DNA of 64,000 bases from Schistosoma haematobium. Taxonomy: Eukaryota; Platyhelminthes; Trematoda; Strigeidida; Schistosomatidae. The notes below the pieces were generated by a model that was not told where the DNA came from, did not search any database, and saw nothing but the letters and a program-made list of their open reading frames with translations. The position numbers were made by a program, and so were the translations under genes. Below, piece by piece: positions 1-11,038 of this stretch (positions within the stretch are counted from its first letter, which is position 1; every line of letters begins with the position of its first letter). The stretch covers positions 85,880,569-85,944,568 of the forward strand of contig NC_067195.1 in assembly GCF_000699445.3 (NCBI RefSeq), given 5' to 3'.

Positions 1-1399
1 TACTCCACATTCCCTTCAATAAGATTTGGGATGAGGAACAAGTACCAAAAGACTGGAAAGAAGGACCTCTGGTCAAAATACCAAAGAAAGGCGATCTCAA
101 CAAGTGTGATAACTACAGGGGCATCACTCTTCTCTCAATACCAGGAAAAGTCTTTAACAGGGTATTGTTAAACAGGATGAAGGACTGCGTAGACGCCCAA
201 CTTCGAGACCAACAGGCAGGATTCCCGAAGGATAGATTCTGTACAGACCAAATCGTAACTCTACGGATCATTGTGGAACAATCAGTTGAATGGAATTCAT
301 CACTCTACATTAACTTCATTGACTACGAGAAAGAATTTAATAGCGTGGACAGAACAACACTATGGAAACTTCTTCGACACTACGGCGTGCCTCAGAAGAT
401 AGTCAACATCATACGGAATTCATATGATGGATTTAACTGCAAAATGGTGCATGGAGGACAATTGACAGACTCGTTCGAAGTAGAGACCGGTGTCGGGCAA
501 GGATGCTTACTCTCACTCTTTCTTTTTCTCCTGTTGATATACGGGGTCATGAAGACGTCAATATCTGAAGGGAAGCATGGGATACAGTAGACAGGTATAA
601 TGCAGCTTGACGATCTAGACTTCGCAGATGATCTGGCTCTTCTATTGCAAACGCAACAACAAATGCATAAGAAGACAACCAGTGTAGCAGCAGTCTCAGC
701 AGCAGTAGGTCTTAATATACACAAAGGGAAAAACAACATTCTCCGATACTACACAGCGTGCACAAATCTAATCACAATTGACGGAGAAGATTTGGAAGAT
801 GTAAAAACCTTTACATATTTGGGCAGCATCATTGATGAACATGGTGGATCTGATGCAGATATGAAAGCGCGGATCGGCAGAGCAAAAGCAATATATTTAC
901 GACTGAGGAACAACGGGAACTCAAAACAACTGTCAACCAACACTAAAGTCAGTATTTTCAATACAAATGTCAAGACAGTTCTTCTGTTGTATGGGGCGGA
1001 AACCTGGAGAACTACGAAAGCCATCATCCAGACAATACAGGTGCTTATTAACAGCTGTCTACGCAAAATACTTCGGATCCGTTTGCCAGACACTATCAGC
1101 AACAACCTACTATTGGAGAGAACAAATAAGATCCCAGTGGAGGAAGAAGTGCTGGAAGTGGTATAGGACACATATTGAGGAAAGCACCCAACTGCGTCAC
1201 AGGACAAGCCCCCACATGGAATCCCCAAAGCCAAAGGAAAAGAGGAAGACCAAAGAACACATTACGCCGAGAAATGGAGATAGACATGAGAAAAATGAAC
1301 AAGAATTGGATGGAACTAGAAAAGAAGGCCCAGGACAAAGTGGGTTGGAGAATGCTGGTCGGCGGCCTATGCTTCATTAGGAGTAACAGGCATAAGTAA
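1..1399 (+). pseudogene. RTE-type reverse transcriptase, broken
   Basis: Coding remnant inside copy A. Segments 165-590 and 600-1150 share one frame separated by the TAG at 588-590; the C-terminal 75 residues continue in another frame from about 1155 to a TAA at 1397-1399. The intact family protein would be a cytoplasmic/nuclear endonuclease-reverse transcriptase that copies its own mRNA at a nicked target site. Here the endonuclease domain is outside the window and the RT is interrupted. Confidence 0.88.
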
Positions 1400-1418
1400 G
1401 TAAGTTAGTAAGTAAGTA
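1..1418 (+). mobile_element. RTE-like LINE, copy A (3' part, decayed)
   Basis: This is the reverse transcriptase half and 3' end of the LINE family present nearly complete at 16449-19670; the front runs off the window. The translation holds the RT palm region ([15 protein letters not shown] near 311-352, DFADDLALL near 619-645) and the conserved basic C-terminal block ([11 protein letters not shown]). Relative to the other copy there is a TGG-to-TAG nonsense change at 588-590 and a frameshift near 1150, so the copy cannot encode an active enzyme. It ends in a TAAG/TTAG tandem repeat (1392-1418), the short-repeat tail typical of RTE elements. The family call rests on motifs and on the internal match to the second copy. 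Confidence 0.9.
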
Positions 1419-2030
1419 TTTGAGTCCATCGTTCGTTTGGTGCAGGGGGGGGTCGCCTTGTTAGACGATGTCTCTCCTTATACTTAAAATTAGTGCTTGC
1501 TAAAAATAAATAAGGTTAGATGCTGGCTAGAAGGACCTTAGAATGAACTGAGATAACCTAATTTGCAGAACTAACGCATGCAAATTTAGCCTTCTGTCAT
1601 TTCCAAATTGTAACTGAAATTTTAATAGTAACGAGAGGTGAAAAAGGATTCTGCGTGGAAAATTGGCGTCAATAAAGTAAAAAGGAAAATATCAAATGAC
1701 GATTTGAATAAAAATCTCAGTTTACCATGAACTTACGAGATAGGAAGTTGGAATGTTACGTAGATTACAACAAAAAGCTTCAGGAGCCCCCCGCTGATAG
1801 AAGCTGCTGAGCACTTGAAGGTCAAACTGTCGGAAGATGATTGGTGCGTGACATCGACGATTCGTGAAGTTTTGCAGAAGCGGTCAAATCAAGACACTAG
1901 GATTCAGCCACACTATGTCTGATAACGTCCATCCTTCAAGTAACGAAGACGATACCATCGTAATGATGCACGATATAGGACGAAAAAAAATCTTGACCGC
2001 GCTTTTCGAACGGGAAGTTTAGTCCTAACG
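1419..2030. other. unassigned spacer
   Basis: AT-rich stretch between two LINE copies. It includes a short G run (1446-1452). The three forward frames contain short open pieces around 1726-1920 but none that I recognise. No RNA gene or repeat could be supported. Confidence 0.4.
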
Positions 2031-2343
2031 TGATTTGCATTTATCAAACTTTTGCTGTGTTCTTACGCAACAAAAGTACCATTTCAGTTCTAAAGAATCT
2101 ATCCTGAGCTATACGTTCGGTAGATTACTTTTTTTTTTAGTTTCACTATATTTAATAGTTACCTGTGGTTTTGCCTCAGCTTACTATTCGGTTTTTTTTT
2201 TGTTTTTCACGTATAGACTAGTTTCAGTTTATATCACTCGTTTTGTCCATTTTTGTCCGTTTTCAGTGTGCTTTTTAGTGTTTTTTTTTAAAAGGTCCTA
2301 GGCTCTTGCAAGCATCTATAACATAATTTGCTTCAACACCGTC

Positions 2344-3739
2344 ATGAAAAACTCATGCAAACGTCCGGGATGCCGTTTTGCTGTCACAACTGGCATGCAG
2401 TGCGACAACTGCAAAGGTTGGTTCCACGAAGCATGCACAGATCTGACAGCAACTGCTTACAACAGACTCAGCAAGTCAGAGCAAAAGTGGGTGTGTGTCA
2501 CGTGCAACACAGACTCCGTAGTCTTGCTGAGTAACATCATTGTCCTACTGACAAGTCTTCGGAACAAGTTGTCAGTTAACTTGGAATACGATAGTAAAAA
2601 AACTGATATACAAACAAGAGAGTGCAACGGACTCAAAAACAGGGATATCGATAGGTATTCCATCGATGGAGCATCCATCCACACTAACGACGACGTGTCG
2701 AGGCTCAGTACCATCATTACGTCGACGGTACTGAACTCCCTAGGCAAACTCGGGTCTCCCAGCTCAGGGTCCCCGAACACAACAGTGGTTGCCAAAAACC
2801 CTGCATGTGATTCGACCCACGTTAAGAGAGCCCAAAAGAACCAGGCATCACCGCCTAAGCCCAAGAGTTGCTGCACGGAAAATAACTGGTAATTTAGTCG
2901 CACAGTCTACCCCCAAGACTGTTCGTCCGGTCAATAAAGAGCCCATGATTCATAAACGCACACTGACCTCCAAACAACAAGTTACTAAACCTGAACCCAT
3001 CGTGAAACCTGGTAAATTAACAACAGTTCGTGACGATTCTCTCATTATCATGAACCTCGTTGACAAGCCTGATCTTCCTCTCAGTCTGCAGGACAAAAAC
3101 GACAGGATGCTCTGGGGTGAATTGAACAAGAAGCTCGAACTTCCTAGAATAGAGCCTTTGACGGTCACCCGGCTCACTCGAGGAAAGGATTCTAAGCATC
3201 TAAATCACCCGAGGCTTCTCCGAGTAACACTTAAGGCTGCTACCGACGTAGAGGACGTCTTGCTAGCAAGCCACTTGCCGAAATCAGATGGTAACGTAAG
3301 AATACTGCCCGACATACCTAACTCTGAGCGCAGTATCATACGAAACGTCCCTAAAGAATCTCGTGAGAAGTTTTTCCGCGGAAGAAACATAATTGTCCAA
3401 GGTATACCGGAAAATGCAGACCCTACTCAATCAAATTCTGACATCAGGGAATGGAAATTCATCAAACAGTCCTTGAGGCTCAAACACATACTGACTCAGC
3501 ATGTGACGAGACTAGCCAAGAAGGACGGTGATCTTAGACCCCGTCTAATGAAGATAACCTTCCCATCTTCCCACATGGCGGCTGCAGTTCTGGAAGCATT
3601 TCGTGCCAACAGACGTCGATTGCCACCTGGAATCCACATGCACCCGGATAGGCCATACGAAGTTAGGACCAAGAACAAAGACAAGTTGGAGCTGACCATT
3701 CCACTTGTGGACTGTCTAAACGATAAAAAAAACGTGTAA
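2344..3739 (+). CDS. LINE ORF1 protein, PHD finger plus RRM-like domain (one frameshift)
   Basis: Starts at ATG 2344. The N-terminal 55 residues form a zinc-finger pattern (paired cysteines, CDNC, WFHEAC, then CVTC), matching the PHD-like finger found in ORF1 of many CR1 elements. The later half contains RNIIVQGIPE and RPRLMKITFPS, the RNP-like strands expected of the RRM-like nucleic-acid-binding domain of LINE ORF1 proteins. The first frame stops at 2892, while the rest is open from at least 2789 to 3739 in the +1 frame, so a one-base indel near 2870 is likely. The predicted role is RNA binding and RNP assembly. The last sense codons contain an A AAA AAC heptamer, described separately. Confidence 0.8.
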
Positions 3740-3790
3740 AGGACAGGGCCTACCACCTCGGCAAACCTCACATAGGTGGGCTACCTGTCC
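3727..3790 (+). promoter_or_regulatory. candidate -1 ribosomal frameshift signal, LINE ORF1/ORF2
   Basis: The ORF1 codons are AAA AAA AAC GTG TAA. The heptamer A AAA AAC (3727-3733) is in the X XXY YYZ register of the ORF1 frame. Seven bases later an inverted repeat begins: GGACAGG (3741-3747) pairs with CCTGTCC (3784-3790), and inside it CCACCT (3753-3758) pairs with AGGTGG (3774-3779). A -1 slip enters the ORF2 frame, which has no stop from 3727 to the first ATG at 3865. Heptamer, spacer, stem and frame are seen; frameshifting itself is inferred. Confidence 0.6.
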
Positions 3791-3864
3791 ATTCACATAA
3801 GGTTCATACAGAAAAACAGGACGAAGCTCACGCGTTCCAAATTGAAAGCATAAACTGCTTATAT

Positions 3865-6645
3865 ATGAACGCCGCGAGTCTACCAAACAAACTGGATGAA
3901 TTACGTGAACTTAGCAATGCTAATAAGGCCCATCTAATAGGAATATCTGAAACCTGGATATCTTCTCAGTTCTCGGACCAAGAGTTAGCATTACCTGGGG
4001 TGACTTTGTTCTGCAACGACAGAAAAACAGGAATTGGGGGCGGAGTAGCCATATACATAAGCTCTTGCTTGGAGGTGCCCCAAGTTCACAACCTCGAGTT
4101 TAACAATCTTGAGGGATCCATATGGTGCTCTGTAAGATTGTCTAGTACTTCGAGGTGTCTAGTCGGAGTCATTTACAGGAAGCCAACTGCCGACACCGAG
4201 TACGATAGTCGTATGCTGGAAGGACTATCCCGCTCTATCCGTCTCGGTTTCACACACATCCTGATTCTAGGGGACTTTAATCTCCCTAGAGTCAACTTCG
4301 CGGAACACACGTACACTGGAGGCGACAACTCAATTGAAGCTCGGTTCTTCAACCTCATCGATGACTTGGGCTTATATGAAAATGTGAGGTCGGCAACTCG
4401 TTGGAGAAACAGTCAGACACCATCGCGCTTAGACTGTGTATTCACTAACGAAGAATTCCTAGTCGACAACCTCTCAATCCTGGCTCCTCTGGGAAAAAGC
4501 GATCATGCCGTCATAGCCTTCAGTTTTGTCATCAAAACTAAGCTAAGGTATCCCAACAATAACTTGCGTTGGAATTTTAAACGGCTGAATGTGCCAGCTC
4601 TACATGACTATCTACAACAGGTGGTTTGGGATGTTCACCCTCAAATCGATGTGGATGGTCATTGGGACTTCTTACTGCACACGCTCTTATGTGCTACAGA
4701 CCATTCAGTTCCTCAAACGGTTCCCAAAAGCTGCAAGCCACCTACAGTAATCAAGAACCGTACCCTTCGCCTGCTAAGCCGCAAAAGGCACTGCTGGGCG
4801 GAATACAAACGAACTAATAACGATGGAGCGTATAGGCAATACAAACATATCAGGAACACATGCACGAAGGCTATAAGAGAAGACAGGCTTCAGTACCAAA
4901 CAAAGCTTATGGACAAATTCGCCTCTAACCCTAGAAGCCTATTCCGTTATGCAGCCTCTCTTCGTCAAGCCAAAACAGGAGTTTCTCAACTGGTAGGTCT
5001 TAACGGCCCGACCAACAACGATCGCGACGCCGCTAACCTTCTGGCGGCCCATTACTCTCAAACATTTCAACCGGCTGACATCAACTTTATTGACGACAGT
5101 CTCATCTCCAACTCCACAGGACTTTCTGAAGTGGACCTAAGCGCTGACTTGGTGTTCCGGAAATTGCAGCACTTAAGACTTGACACTTCTCCTGGCCCGG
5201 ATATGGTTCATCCTGCCATACTGAGGGAGGCAGCCTCAATCCTGGCAACGCCGCTTAGCGTGATGTTTTCACACTCGCTTAGCCGAGGCAAATTACCGGA
5301 AAACTGGAAGTTGGCTCACATCACACCAATTTTCAAAGGTGGTCGATGCAATGAACCTTCAAGTTATCGGCCGGTGGCTCTTCTGTCATTACCTTCAAAA
5401 CTCATGGAGTCCCTGATATGCGACGGTTTAAATGACTATCTACTGTCCTTAAATTTCTTCTCACCCCAACAGCATGGTTTCAGGAAGGGTTACTCTTGTA
5501 TAACCAACCTGCTGACTGCGGTGGACAGATGGACAAGCATCCTCGATTGCAAGGGAAAGGTTGATGTCATTTACCTTGATTTCTCAAAAGCTTTTGATAA
5601 GGTTAACCACTTGTGTCTTATCAACAAGCTCAAACGACTAGGTATCAAACCACCTCTAATCGATTGGCTTACTTCATACCTAAAAAATCGACACTTTAAG
5701 GTTAGGGTTAATTTCACTTTATCTCAGGCTATGGAATGTCCTAGTGGGGTCCCCCAGGGCTCAGTACTAGGGCCTCTTCTCTTCTTGATCTACATAAATG
5801 ATCTTCCTCAACAGGTAACGTCAGACTTACTACTTTTTGCCGACGACGTGAAACTTTGGAGAGAGATACGCAACCAAGACGATACACAGGCACTTCAGGA
5901 GGATCTGACGCGACTTCAAAGTTGGGCAGACAATAACGGACTTACCTTTAACACTTCAAAGTGTAAAGTAGTCCATCTGCGACATGTTGCAAACTACAGT
6001 TACAACTTAGGAAACTCCTCTCTAGTAGTATCCCAAGTCGAAAAAGATTTAGGAGTCCTGGTGCCCCATGACTTAAAGTCTTACGCTAACTGTGACAAAA
6101 ATGCCTTCCGAGCAAACCTTGCACTGGTAACGTTGAAGCGCATTTTTGGACAGTTTGACGGACGAACTTTCCATACAATCTTCAATAGTTTCATCCGTCC
6201 CCATTTAGAGTACGGAAACATAGTACTCCCCCCCTCACTCCATAAGGACAAGGTCACTTTGGAGCGTATCCAACGGCGAGCTACGAAATCAGTTCGAGGA
6301 CTCAAATCTAAGCCTTACGAAGAACGCCTCCGTTCACTAGACCTTTACCCACTAGAATATAGGCGTCTTAGAGGTGATTTACTAATGGCTTATAGTATTC
6401 TTAACACTTCTGGACATCCTCTTAAACACCTACTTAAGCTTAGTTCGAATAATAATCTAAGGGGTAACACCCAGAAACTGGAAACACAACATAGCAAGAC
6501 GGAATGTAGACACAATTTCTACTCCTTAAGAGTTGTCAAAAGCTGGAATTCGCTGCCGGCCGAGCTAGTCCAAGCGACTTCTCAGGAGTCCTTCAAGAGG
6601 CAACTTGACCTATTCTTAAGGACCAAGGACAGCATCACATTATGA
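3865..6645 (+). CDS. LINE ORF2: endonuclease and reverse transcriptase
   Basis: A 926-residue uninterrupted frame from the first ATG, but open for 46 more codons upstream (from 3727), and the upstream residues INCLYMNA look like the usual first strand of the endonuclease. The apurinic-type endonuclease spans roughly residues 1-230, with GDFNLP near residue 135 and SDHAVI near 212. The RT core follows: YLDFSKAFDKVNH near 570, SGVPQGSVLGPLLF near 627 and LLFADDVKLW near 656. The protein would nick the target and copy the element RNA by target-primed reverse transcription. All visible catalytic motifs are intact, so this copy may be recently active apart from the ORF1 frameshift. Confidence 0.93.
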   Translation: MNAASLPNKLDELRELSNANKAHLIGISETWISSQFSDQELALPGVTLFCNDRKTGIGGGVAIYISSCLEVPQVHNLEFNNLEGSIWCSVRLSSTSRCLVGVIYRKPTADTEYDSRMLEGLSRSIRLGFTHILILGDFNLPRVNFAEHTYTGGDNSIEARFFNLIDDLGLYENVRSATRWRNSQTPSRLDCVFTNEEFLVDNLSILAPLGKSDHAVIAFSFVIKTKLRYPNNNLRWNFKRLNVPALHDYLQQVVWDVHPQIDVDGHWDFLLHTLLCATDHSVPQTVPKSCKPPTVIKNRTLRLLSRKRHCWAEYKRTNNDGAYRQYKHIRNTCTKAIREDRLQYQTKLMDKFASNPRSLFRYAASLRQAKTGVSQLVGLNGPTNNDRDAANLLAAHYSQTFQPADINFIDDSLISNSTGLSEVDLSADLVFRKLQHLRLDTSPGPDMVHPAILREAASILATPLSVMFSHSLSRGKLPENWKLAHITPIFKGGRCNEPSSYRPVALLSLPSKLMESLICDGLNDYLLSLNFFSPQQHGFRKGYSCITNLLTAVDRWTSILDCKGKVDVIYLDFSKAFDKVNHLCLINKLKRLGIKPPLIDWLTSYLKNRHFKVRVNFTLSQAMECPSGVPQGSVLGPLLFLIYINDLPQQVTSDLLLFADDVKLWREIRNQDDTQALQEDLTRLQSWADNNGLTFNTSKCKVVHLRHVANYSYNLGNSSLVVSQVEKDLGVLVPHDLKSYANCDKNAFRANLALVTLKRIFGQFDGRTFHTIFNSFIRPHLEYGNIVLPPSLHKDKVTLERIQRRATKSVRGLKSKPYEERLRSLDLYPLEYRRLRGDLLMAYSILNTSGHPLKHLLKLSSNNNLRGNTQKLETQHSKTECRHNFYSLRVVKSWNSLPAELVQATSQESFKRQLDLFLRTKDSITL

Positions 6646-6849
6646 TTTACCAATTTCTTTTCCTTTTTTATTGTTAACATACCTAGGTTCCTGCCTGGAG
6701 GATTTGGTGATCCCCTGCTACTAGACACGGAAGCCTGTTAAGCGAAAGCTTCTTCTATTCCGTCCACAACCATTTGAACCATTTTGAACCTTCGAAGATA
6801 TTGATTTTGTACTCGTGACAATCCTTGCTTTTCAGTTTGGGAAGGACAG

Positions 6850-9457
6850 GAGGCTTGATGGCCTATGTTAGTCCTGGCAATGGTGGTCTCTCAGTTGATC
6901 CAACTTTCTTTTGAAAGAGTCGACGGACAGAGCCTCAACCACGTGCTGAGGTAGTGAATTCCACTCGTTGATGATTCGATGGGAAAGTCGATAGTCAGCT
7001 GACAAGTAATTTGTTCTCGGCTTATGAACATTTTGGAGTGTCCTCGTAGATTCTCTGTTTTGGAAGACAAGAAAAATGAGGGCATATTAGGTGCAAATTT
7101 ATCACTAAGCAATTTGTAGACTGTAATCAAGTCGCCTCTAGTTCTGCGATATGACAACGGGAAAAGGTTCTGCTTGGCCAGTCAGACTTCATACGGAAGC
7201 TTCGCTATTCCGGGAATCAGCATAGTCGCCGTTCTCTGAACCTTTTCCAGAAGCCCACTCTCTTTTTTTAAGCAGGGGCTAGCCGCTTGTATGCAGTACT
7301 CAAGTTTAGGACGAACGAACACTGTATACAAAGTTAAAAACTTTTCAGCGTCGACATGACTAAAAGCTCTACGTATTGACCATAAGGTTCTAAAATCTTT
7401 GGCGGCTATTGCACGGCAGTGTGCAGTAGTCTTTAAGTCTTGACTAACGATAACTCCTAAGTCATTATATGTCTGGACGACAGGTAGCTCAGTGTTATTC
7501 ATCGTGTATGTATCTGTGCCTTGATGACCGATATGCATCCCAACACACTTGGAAGTATTTATCGGCAACTGCCATGTTTGAGATCATTCAGATAACTTCT
7601 TCAGGTCATTTTGAAGTTCTAAGCTATCACTCTTACATCGTATCGTTCTCCATATCTTGACATCGTCAGCATATAGCAAGACCGATGATGATAGGAGACA
7701 AGGAAGGTCATTTGCATACAAGAGGAATAGCACTGGCCCTAAAACTGTACCCTGGGGCACTCCACTAAGCACAGTTTCCCAGCTAGATAACTTTGAGTTC
7801 ACCTGAACTCTTTGTTGACGCCCGACTAAGAAGTCTTTCATCCACATCAATAAATTGCCTCTAATCCCGACTTTCCTTAACTTTGTCAAAAGCTTTGCTG
7901 GAATCAATGAAGGCGACGTCTACAGGTAGCTTTTGGTCCTTAAGAGCGCACCAGCTTTCACGAGCCACTAATAAGTTAGTAAGACAAGAATAACCTATTC
8001 TGAAGCCGTGCTGCTTCTCCGAAAGGATCCGGTTTTTATCGAGATACTTAAACAGCTCCTTCCGAATAATCTTTTCTAAGATTTTAACAACCACACTAGT
8101 TAGGCTAACGGGGCGGTAATTCTCAGGTTTATGTTTTGTACCTGTTTTGAAGACAGGACTTACTATGGCGTTTTTCCAGTCTTTTGGTAAACGACCCTGC
8201 TTAACGGATAGGTTGAAGCATGTACTTAAAGGGCTTGCAACGAAGTTAGATAATTCCTTCAGTAGCCTAGGATGTAATTCATCGGGCCCCGTGGATTTAC
8301 CTATGTCAAGCTTATTTAGCAGACCAAAGACATCGAGTTCTTTAATGGTCACGCTATCCAGTGTATGTGTGGGGGGATCTGTATACGCTGACGGGAAAGG
8401 CGCTTCTATGGTATATACGTTGCTAAAGTAGTTCGAGAACACTTGAGCCTTACCAAAGTCGTCCTCCCCATAGAGCAGGAATATTTCCTTTTCTCCTTGT
8501 CCTTTGGTTTATATAAGAATACAAGCGTTTAGGACATTCTATGGATTCCTTAACAAGTTTTCCTTCGTACAATTTTCTAGACTTACGGAGGGTCGAGGCA
8601 CAAGTATTCCGAGCCCTTCGATACTGAGATTTTGACTCATCAGTCCCCAGTAACCTAAATTTATCCCACATTTCCTTTTCTTACGGAGAAGGATACGGAC
8701 CTCCCTACTGAACCATGGTGGCGAGTTTTTCGGCCCCTTTGGTATAGTCCAAGGGATGTGAGGTGTGGTAACTTTTAAGTATGAATTTCGAAATGCATCC
8801 CAGGCCGTTTCAATTGAGGACTCTGGGTCTATTGTCCAATCTATTAACGATGTTGAGTGCATGATGTCTGGTATGTTTGCTTTCCAGACGTTGGGTCTGG
8901 ACTGGACCGATGCGTGCTCGTGACTGGCAGTTATATGGAAGTCGAAAATTAAAACTGCGTGATCACTTTTACTTAGGGGCGGCATATGATGGAGGTTCGC
9001 AACATCATCCTCATAGTGAGTCAGTATAAGATCTAATAAGGATGATTCAGTGTCCAGATCGTACCTTGTCGCTTCTTTCACATGTTGCACTAGAGCACAT
9101 TTGATAACCCCATCAACTAGTTCCTGCTCGAAAGAATTCTCCGACGATTTAGTTCGCAGATTTTCCCAGTCTACCATAGGTGCATTGAAGTCCCCTAGGA
9201 TTAGACATCGACCACTTTGGGACCAAGTATTGAGACTGCTTAACAGGATCTCATTTGCCTCACAGTTTGGACTGCGATAGACCAAACCAATCAGCAGCTC
9301 TTGTCCCTTGCATTTCAAGCTGCAACTAACTAATTCGCACGTCCCACTCTCATGGGATACACTATCGATAATGGCAAATGGGATAGCATTCCTAATGAAT
9401 AGAGCTACTCTCCCTCCTTTGCGCTTTTGTGTAATTGTTGCATCAAAAGCATTCTTG
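6850..9457 (-). mobile_element. CR1-like LINE family 2, minus copy (5' truncated, decayed)
   Basis: ORF2 of a second CR1-like family read on the minus strand, lying tail to tail with the preceding LINE. The endonuclease part (GDFNAP and SKSDHAVLI) lies in about 8600-9457; the RT part gives PVFKTGTKHKPENYRPVSL, SSKAFDKV, LSGVPQGTVLGP and LLYADDVKIW between 7580 and 8440; the C-terminal thumb region covers 6891-7568. At least four frame changes separate these blocks. The N-terminal endonuclease strands are missing beyond about 9457. The 3' end is near 6850 but no tail repeat was identified. Confidence 0.85.
6891..9457 (-). pseudogene. CR1-like ORF2 (endonuclease-RT), broken
   Basis: Reading direction runs from 9457 down to 6891. 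Open pieces are 9457-8539, 8442-7861, 7907-7584, 7568-7182 and 7157-6891, overlapping or abutting in different frames. Order and motifs match a normal CR1 ORF2, so the gene decayed by small indels rather than rearrangement. It is related to, but clearly diverged from, the plus-strand copy at 9603-12500. Confidence 0.85.
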
Positions 9458-9602
9458 GTCTACTTTATATTAAAGTACTTTAGTCAAGGTTTGAACTCTT
9501 GCTAAAATTTGTCAAGTTTTACTCTTTTACTCACTGACTGACATTTGCGTTCATAATGTGATCATATTATGTTTTAAACCTTAATCTGACAACCAGCCAT
9601 TA
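9458..9602. other. spacer between head-to-head LINE copies
   Basis: About 145 bp of AT-rich sequence between the truncated 5' side of the minus copy and the ORF1 start of the plus copy. It probably includes remaining 5' UTR of the plus copy. No separate feature is visible. Confidence 0.4.
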
Positions 9603-10545
9603 ATGGCTGGTACTACTCATGAATGTGTACAACCAAACTGTTTGTTCCCTGTGGACGAAGGAATGAAGTGTGATGAGTCCGAAAAGGGGTCCATAAGATC
9701 TGTTCCCGCATAAATTCCACCGCATACGAAAGTTGCTCGAAGCCTAACTCGCATTGGCCTTGCATATTTTGCTGTGCAAATAAGACATTGCTAATATAGG
9801 AAGCTATGAGCTCATTGGCTTTGGCCTGTAAGAAAACCGATGGCGGTTGCACTGATAACAGTAGCACTGACAGTGAAGAGTGTGTCAATATAGTACATGC
9901 TGTTACGAGACGCCTCAAACACCCGACTGTGACGGAAAAATGAAATTTTCGTTAACATTAACGAAGGGTTTAGTACCACTTGACAATGATATTGGTAACC
10001 ATGCACCTCTATTGAAAACTGAAGATCTGGATAGAACCGTCACCGTTCCAAATACTCCCAGTGTCTTGAGAGATGAATAATGGACTACAGTACGGAGAAA
10101 ACGAGACAAAAAGAAAAAGGCTGTAGGCACTACGCAGCTGGTTAGCAAGTCATTATTGGGCTCACATTGTGAATCTCAAGGTGCACTACCAAAATCTGAT
10201 GATAAGAGAGAAACCCACCCTGGCGTGACTGAGAAGGAGAATCAAATCTCATCGAATATTGTTGTGTGCAAATCGCTGGAGTTAAACGACCCTGGTCCCA
10301 AAATTAGACACGCGCATGATTCAGAGAAGCTGGAAGAATATATTCGTAGTATCTTACCAGATAACTTTCAAGGATTTCAGGTCAAAAAACTGGCTAAAAT
10401 GGGTAAGAGGACCGATGACAATGTTGAACCCCGATCATGCAGACCCCTTAAGGTAATCCTAGGATCGGAGAAGCAACGGGACATGCTATACGATCAGATT
10501 ACACCCCGTCCAAATGTATGGAAGGCTAACATATTAGCTATTTAG
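9603..10545 (+). pseudogene. LINE ORF1 remnant with PHD finger, family 2
   Basis: The first ~100 codons read MAGTTHECVQPNC and GMKCDES, then after a frame change WVHKICSRIN and HWPCIFCCAN, which together give the cysteine/histidine order of a PHD finger like that of the LINE at 2344. In-frame stops and indels occur around 9670, 9802 and 10078. The segment 10156-10545 contains RPLKVILGSEKQRDML, resembling the RRM-like part of LINE ORF1. It then passes directly into ORF2-type sequence because of the internal deletion. Confidence 0.72.
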
Positions 10546-10554
10546 GAATGCGCT

Positions 10555-10903
10555 GAGATTTGGGTGGTGGTTGGAGGTAGTCGACAGGAAACCCTGGACC
10601 CGGGTTTCGTGCTACTTGGCACTCGTCAGCAAGGTGTACCTGTAATCTTGAGGGGACTGGTGCTCCCTGGCGGATTCGATCTTGTGTCACCCAGCTTCAC
10701 AGTCAGAGACAGGAGGTTAGTCACGGCTCGGATAGCTCAGTGGTAACGTCTCTGACTGTGAAGCTGGGTGACACGAGATCGAATCCGCCAGGGAGCACCA
10801 GTCCCCTCAAGATTACAGGTACACCTTGCTGACGAGTGCCAAGTAGCACGAAACCCGGGTCCAGGGTTTCCTGTTGACTACCTCCAACCACCATCCAAAT
10901 CTC
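10555..10903. repeat. 156-bp near-perfect inverted repeat within the SINE
   Basis: Arms 10555-10710 and 10748-10903 are reverse complements with about three mismatches, separated by a 37-bp spacer containing box A. The left arm begins exactly at the insertion border. A transcript across it would fold into a long hairpin. Confidence 0.93.
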
Positions 10904-11038
10904 AATACATAGTGCCCGCAGTGTCGAGTCACCTAGACTGGTGGCCACATTGCAACATGATCGATAGCATTCGATCTGCACTAATAAGGACTAGACAAGC
11001 ATGACATTGATCACCACCCAGTGATCAATCAATTGTGA
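10555..11038 (+). mobile_element. tRNA-like SINE insertion with inverted 5' extension
   Basis: The insertion is bounded by the duplication TTAGGAATGCGCT (10542-10554) and TTAGGAATACGCT (11039-11051). Its right part (about 10722-11038) is a SINE with a tRNA-like head: a box A match TAGCTCAGTGG at 10733-10743 and a box B match GATCGAATC near 10774. Its left part is an inverted copy of the same head region lacking box A. The presence of both internal pol III promoter boxes indicates a tRNA-derived SINE. I could not link it to a named family such as Sm-alpha with certainty. Confidence 0.82.

Larger units (their letters stand above)
2030..6795 (+). mobile_element. CR1-like LINE family 1, copy A (near full length)
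   Basis: Two-gene non-LTR retrotransposon: a pyrimidine-rich leader (about 2035-2343), ORF1 with a PHD-type zinc finger and RRM-like segment, ORF2 with apurinic-type endonuclease plus reverse transcriptase, and a 150-bp 3' UTR ending in repeats of the form CATTTGAACC (about 6770-6793). No poly(A) tail is present, as usual for the CR1 group. ORF2 is open throughout; ORF1 needs one frame change. A 5'-truncated sister copy lies at 39714-41012. The exact 5' end and any target-site duplication could not be fixed by eye. Confidence 0.88.

Noticed and set aside
9640..9690. GTGATGAGTCCGAAA resembling a hammerhead ribozyme core
   Set aside because: The stem II plus GAAA order of a hammerhead is not satisfied and the sequence is explained as the PHD-finger-coding region (GMKCDES) of a LINE ORF1.
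10722..10797. A functional tRNA gene ending in CCA
   Set aside because: Box A and box B are good but the acceptor stem does not pair fully, the CCA is encoded, and the unit lies inside a SINE insertion with target-site duplications.
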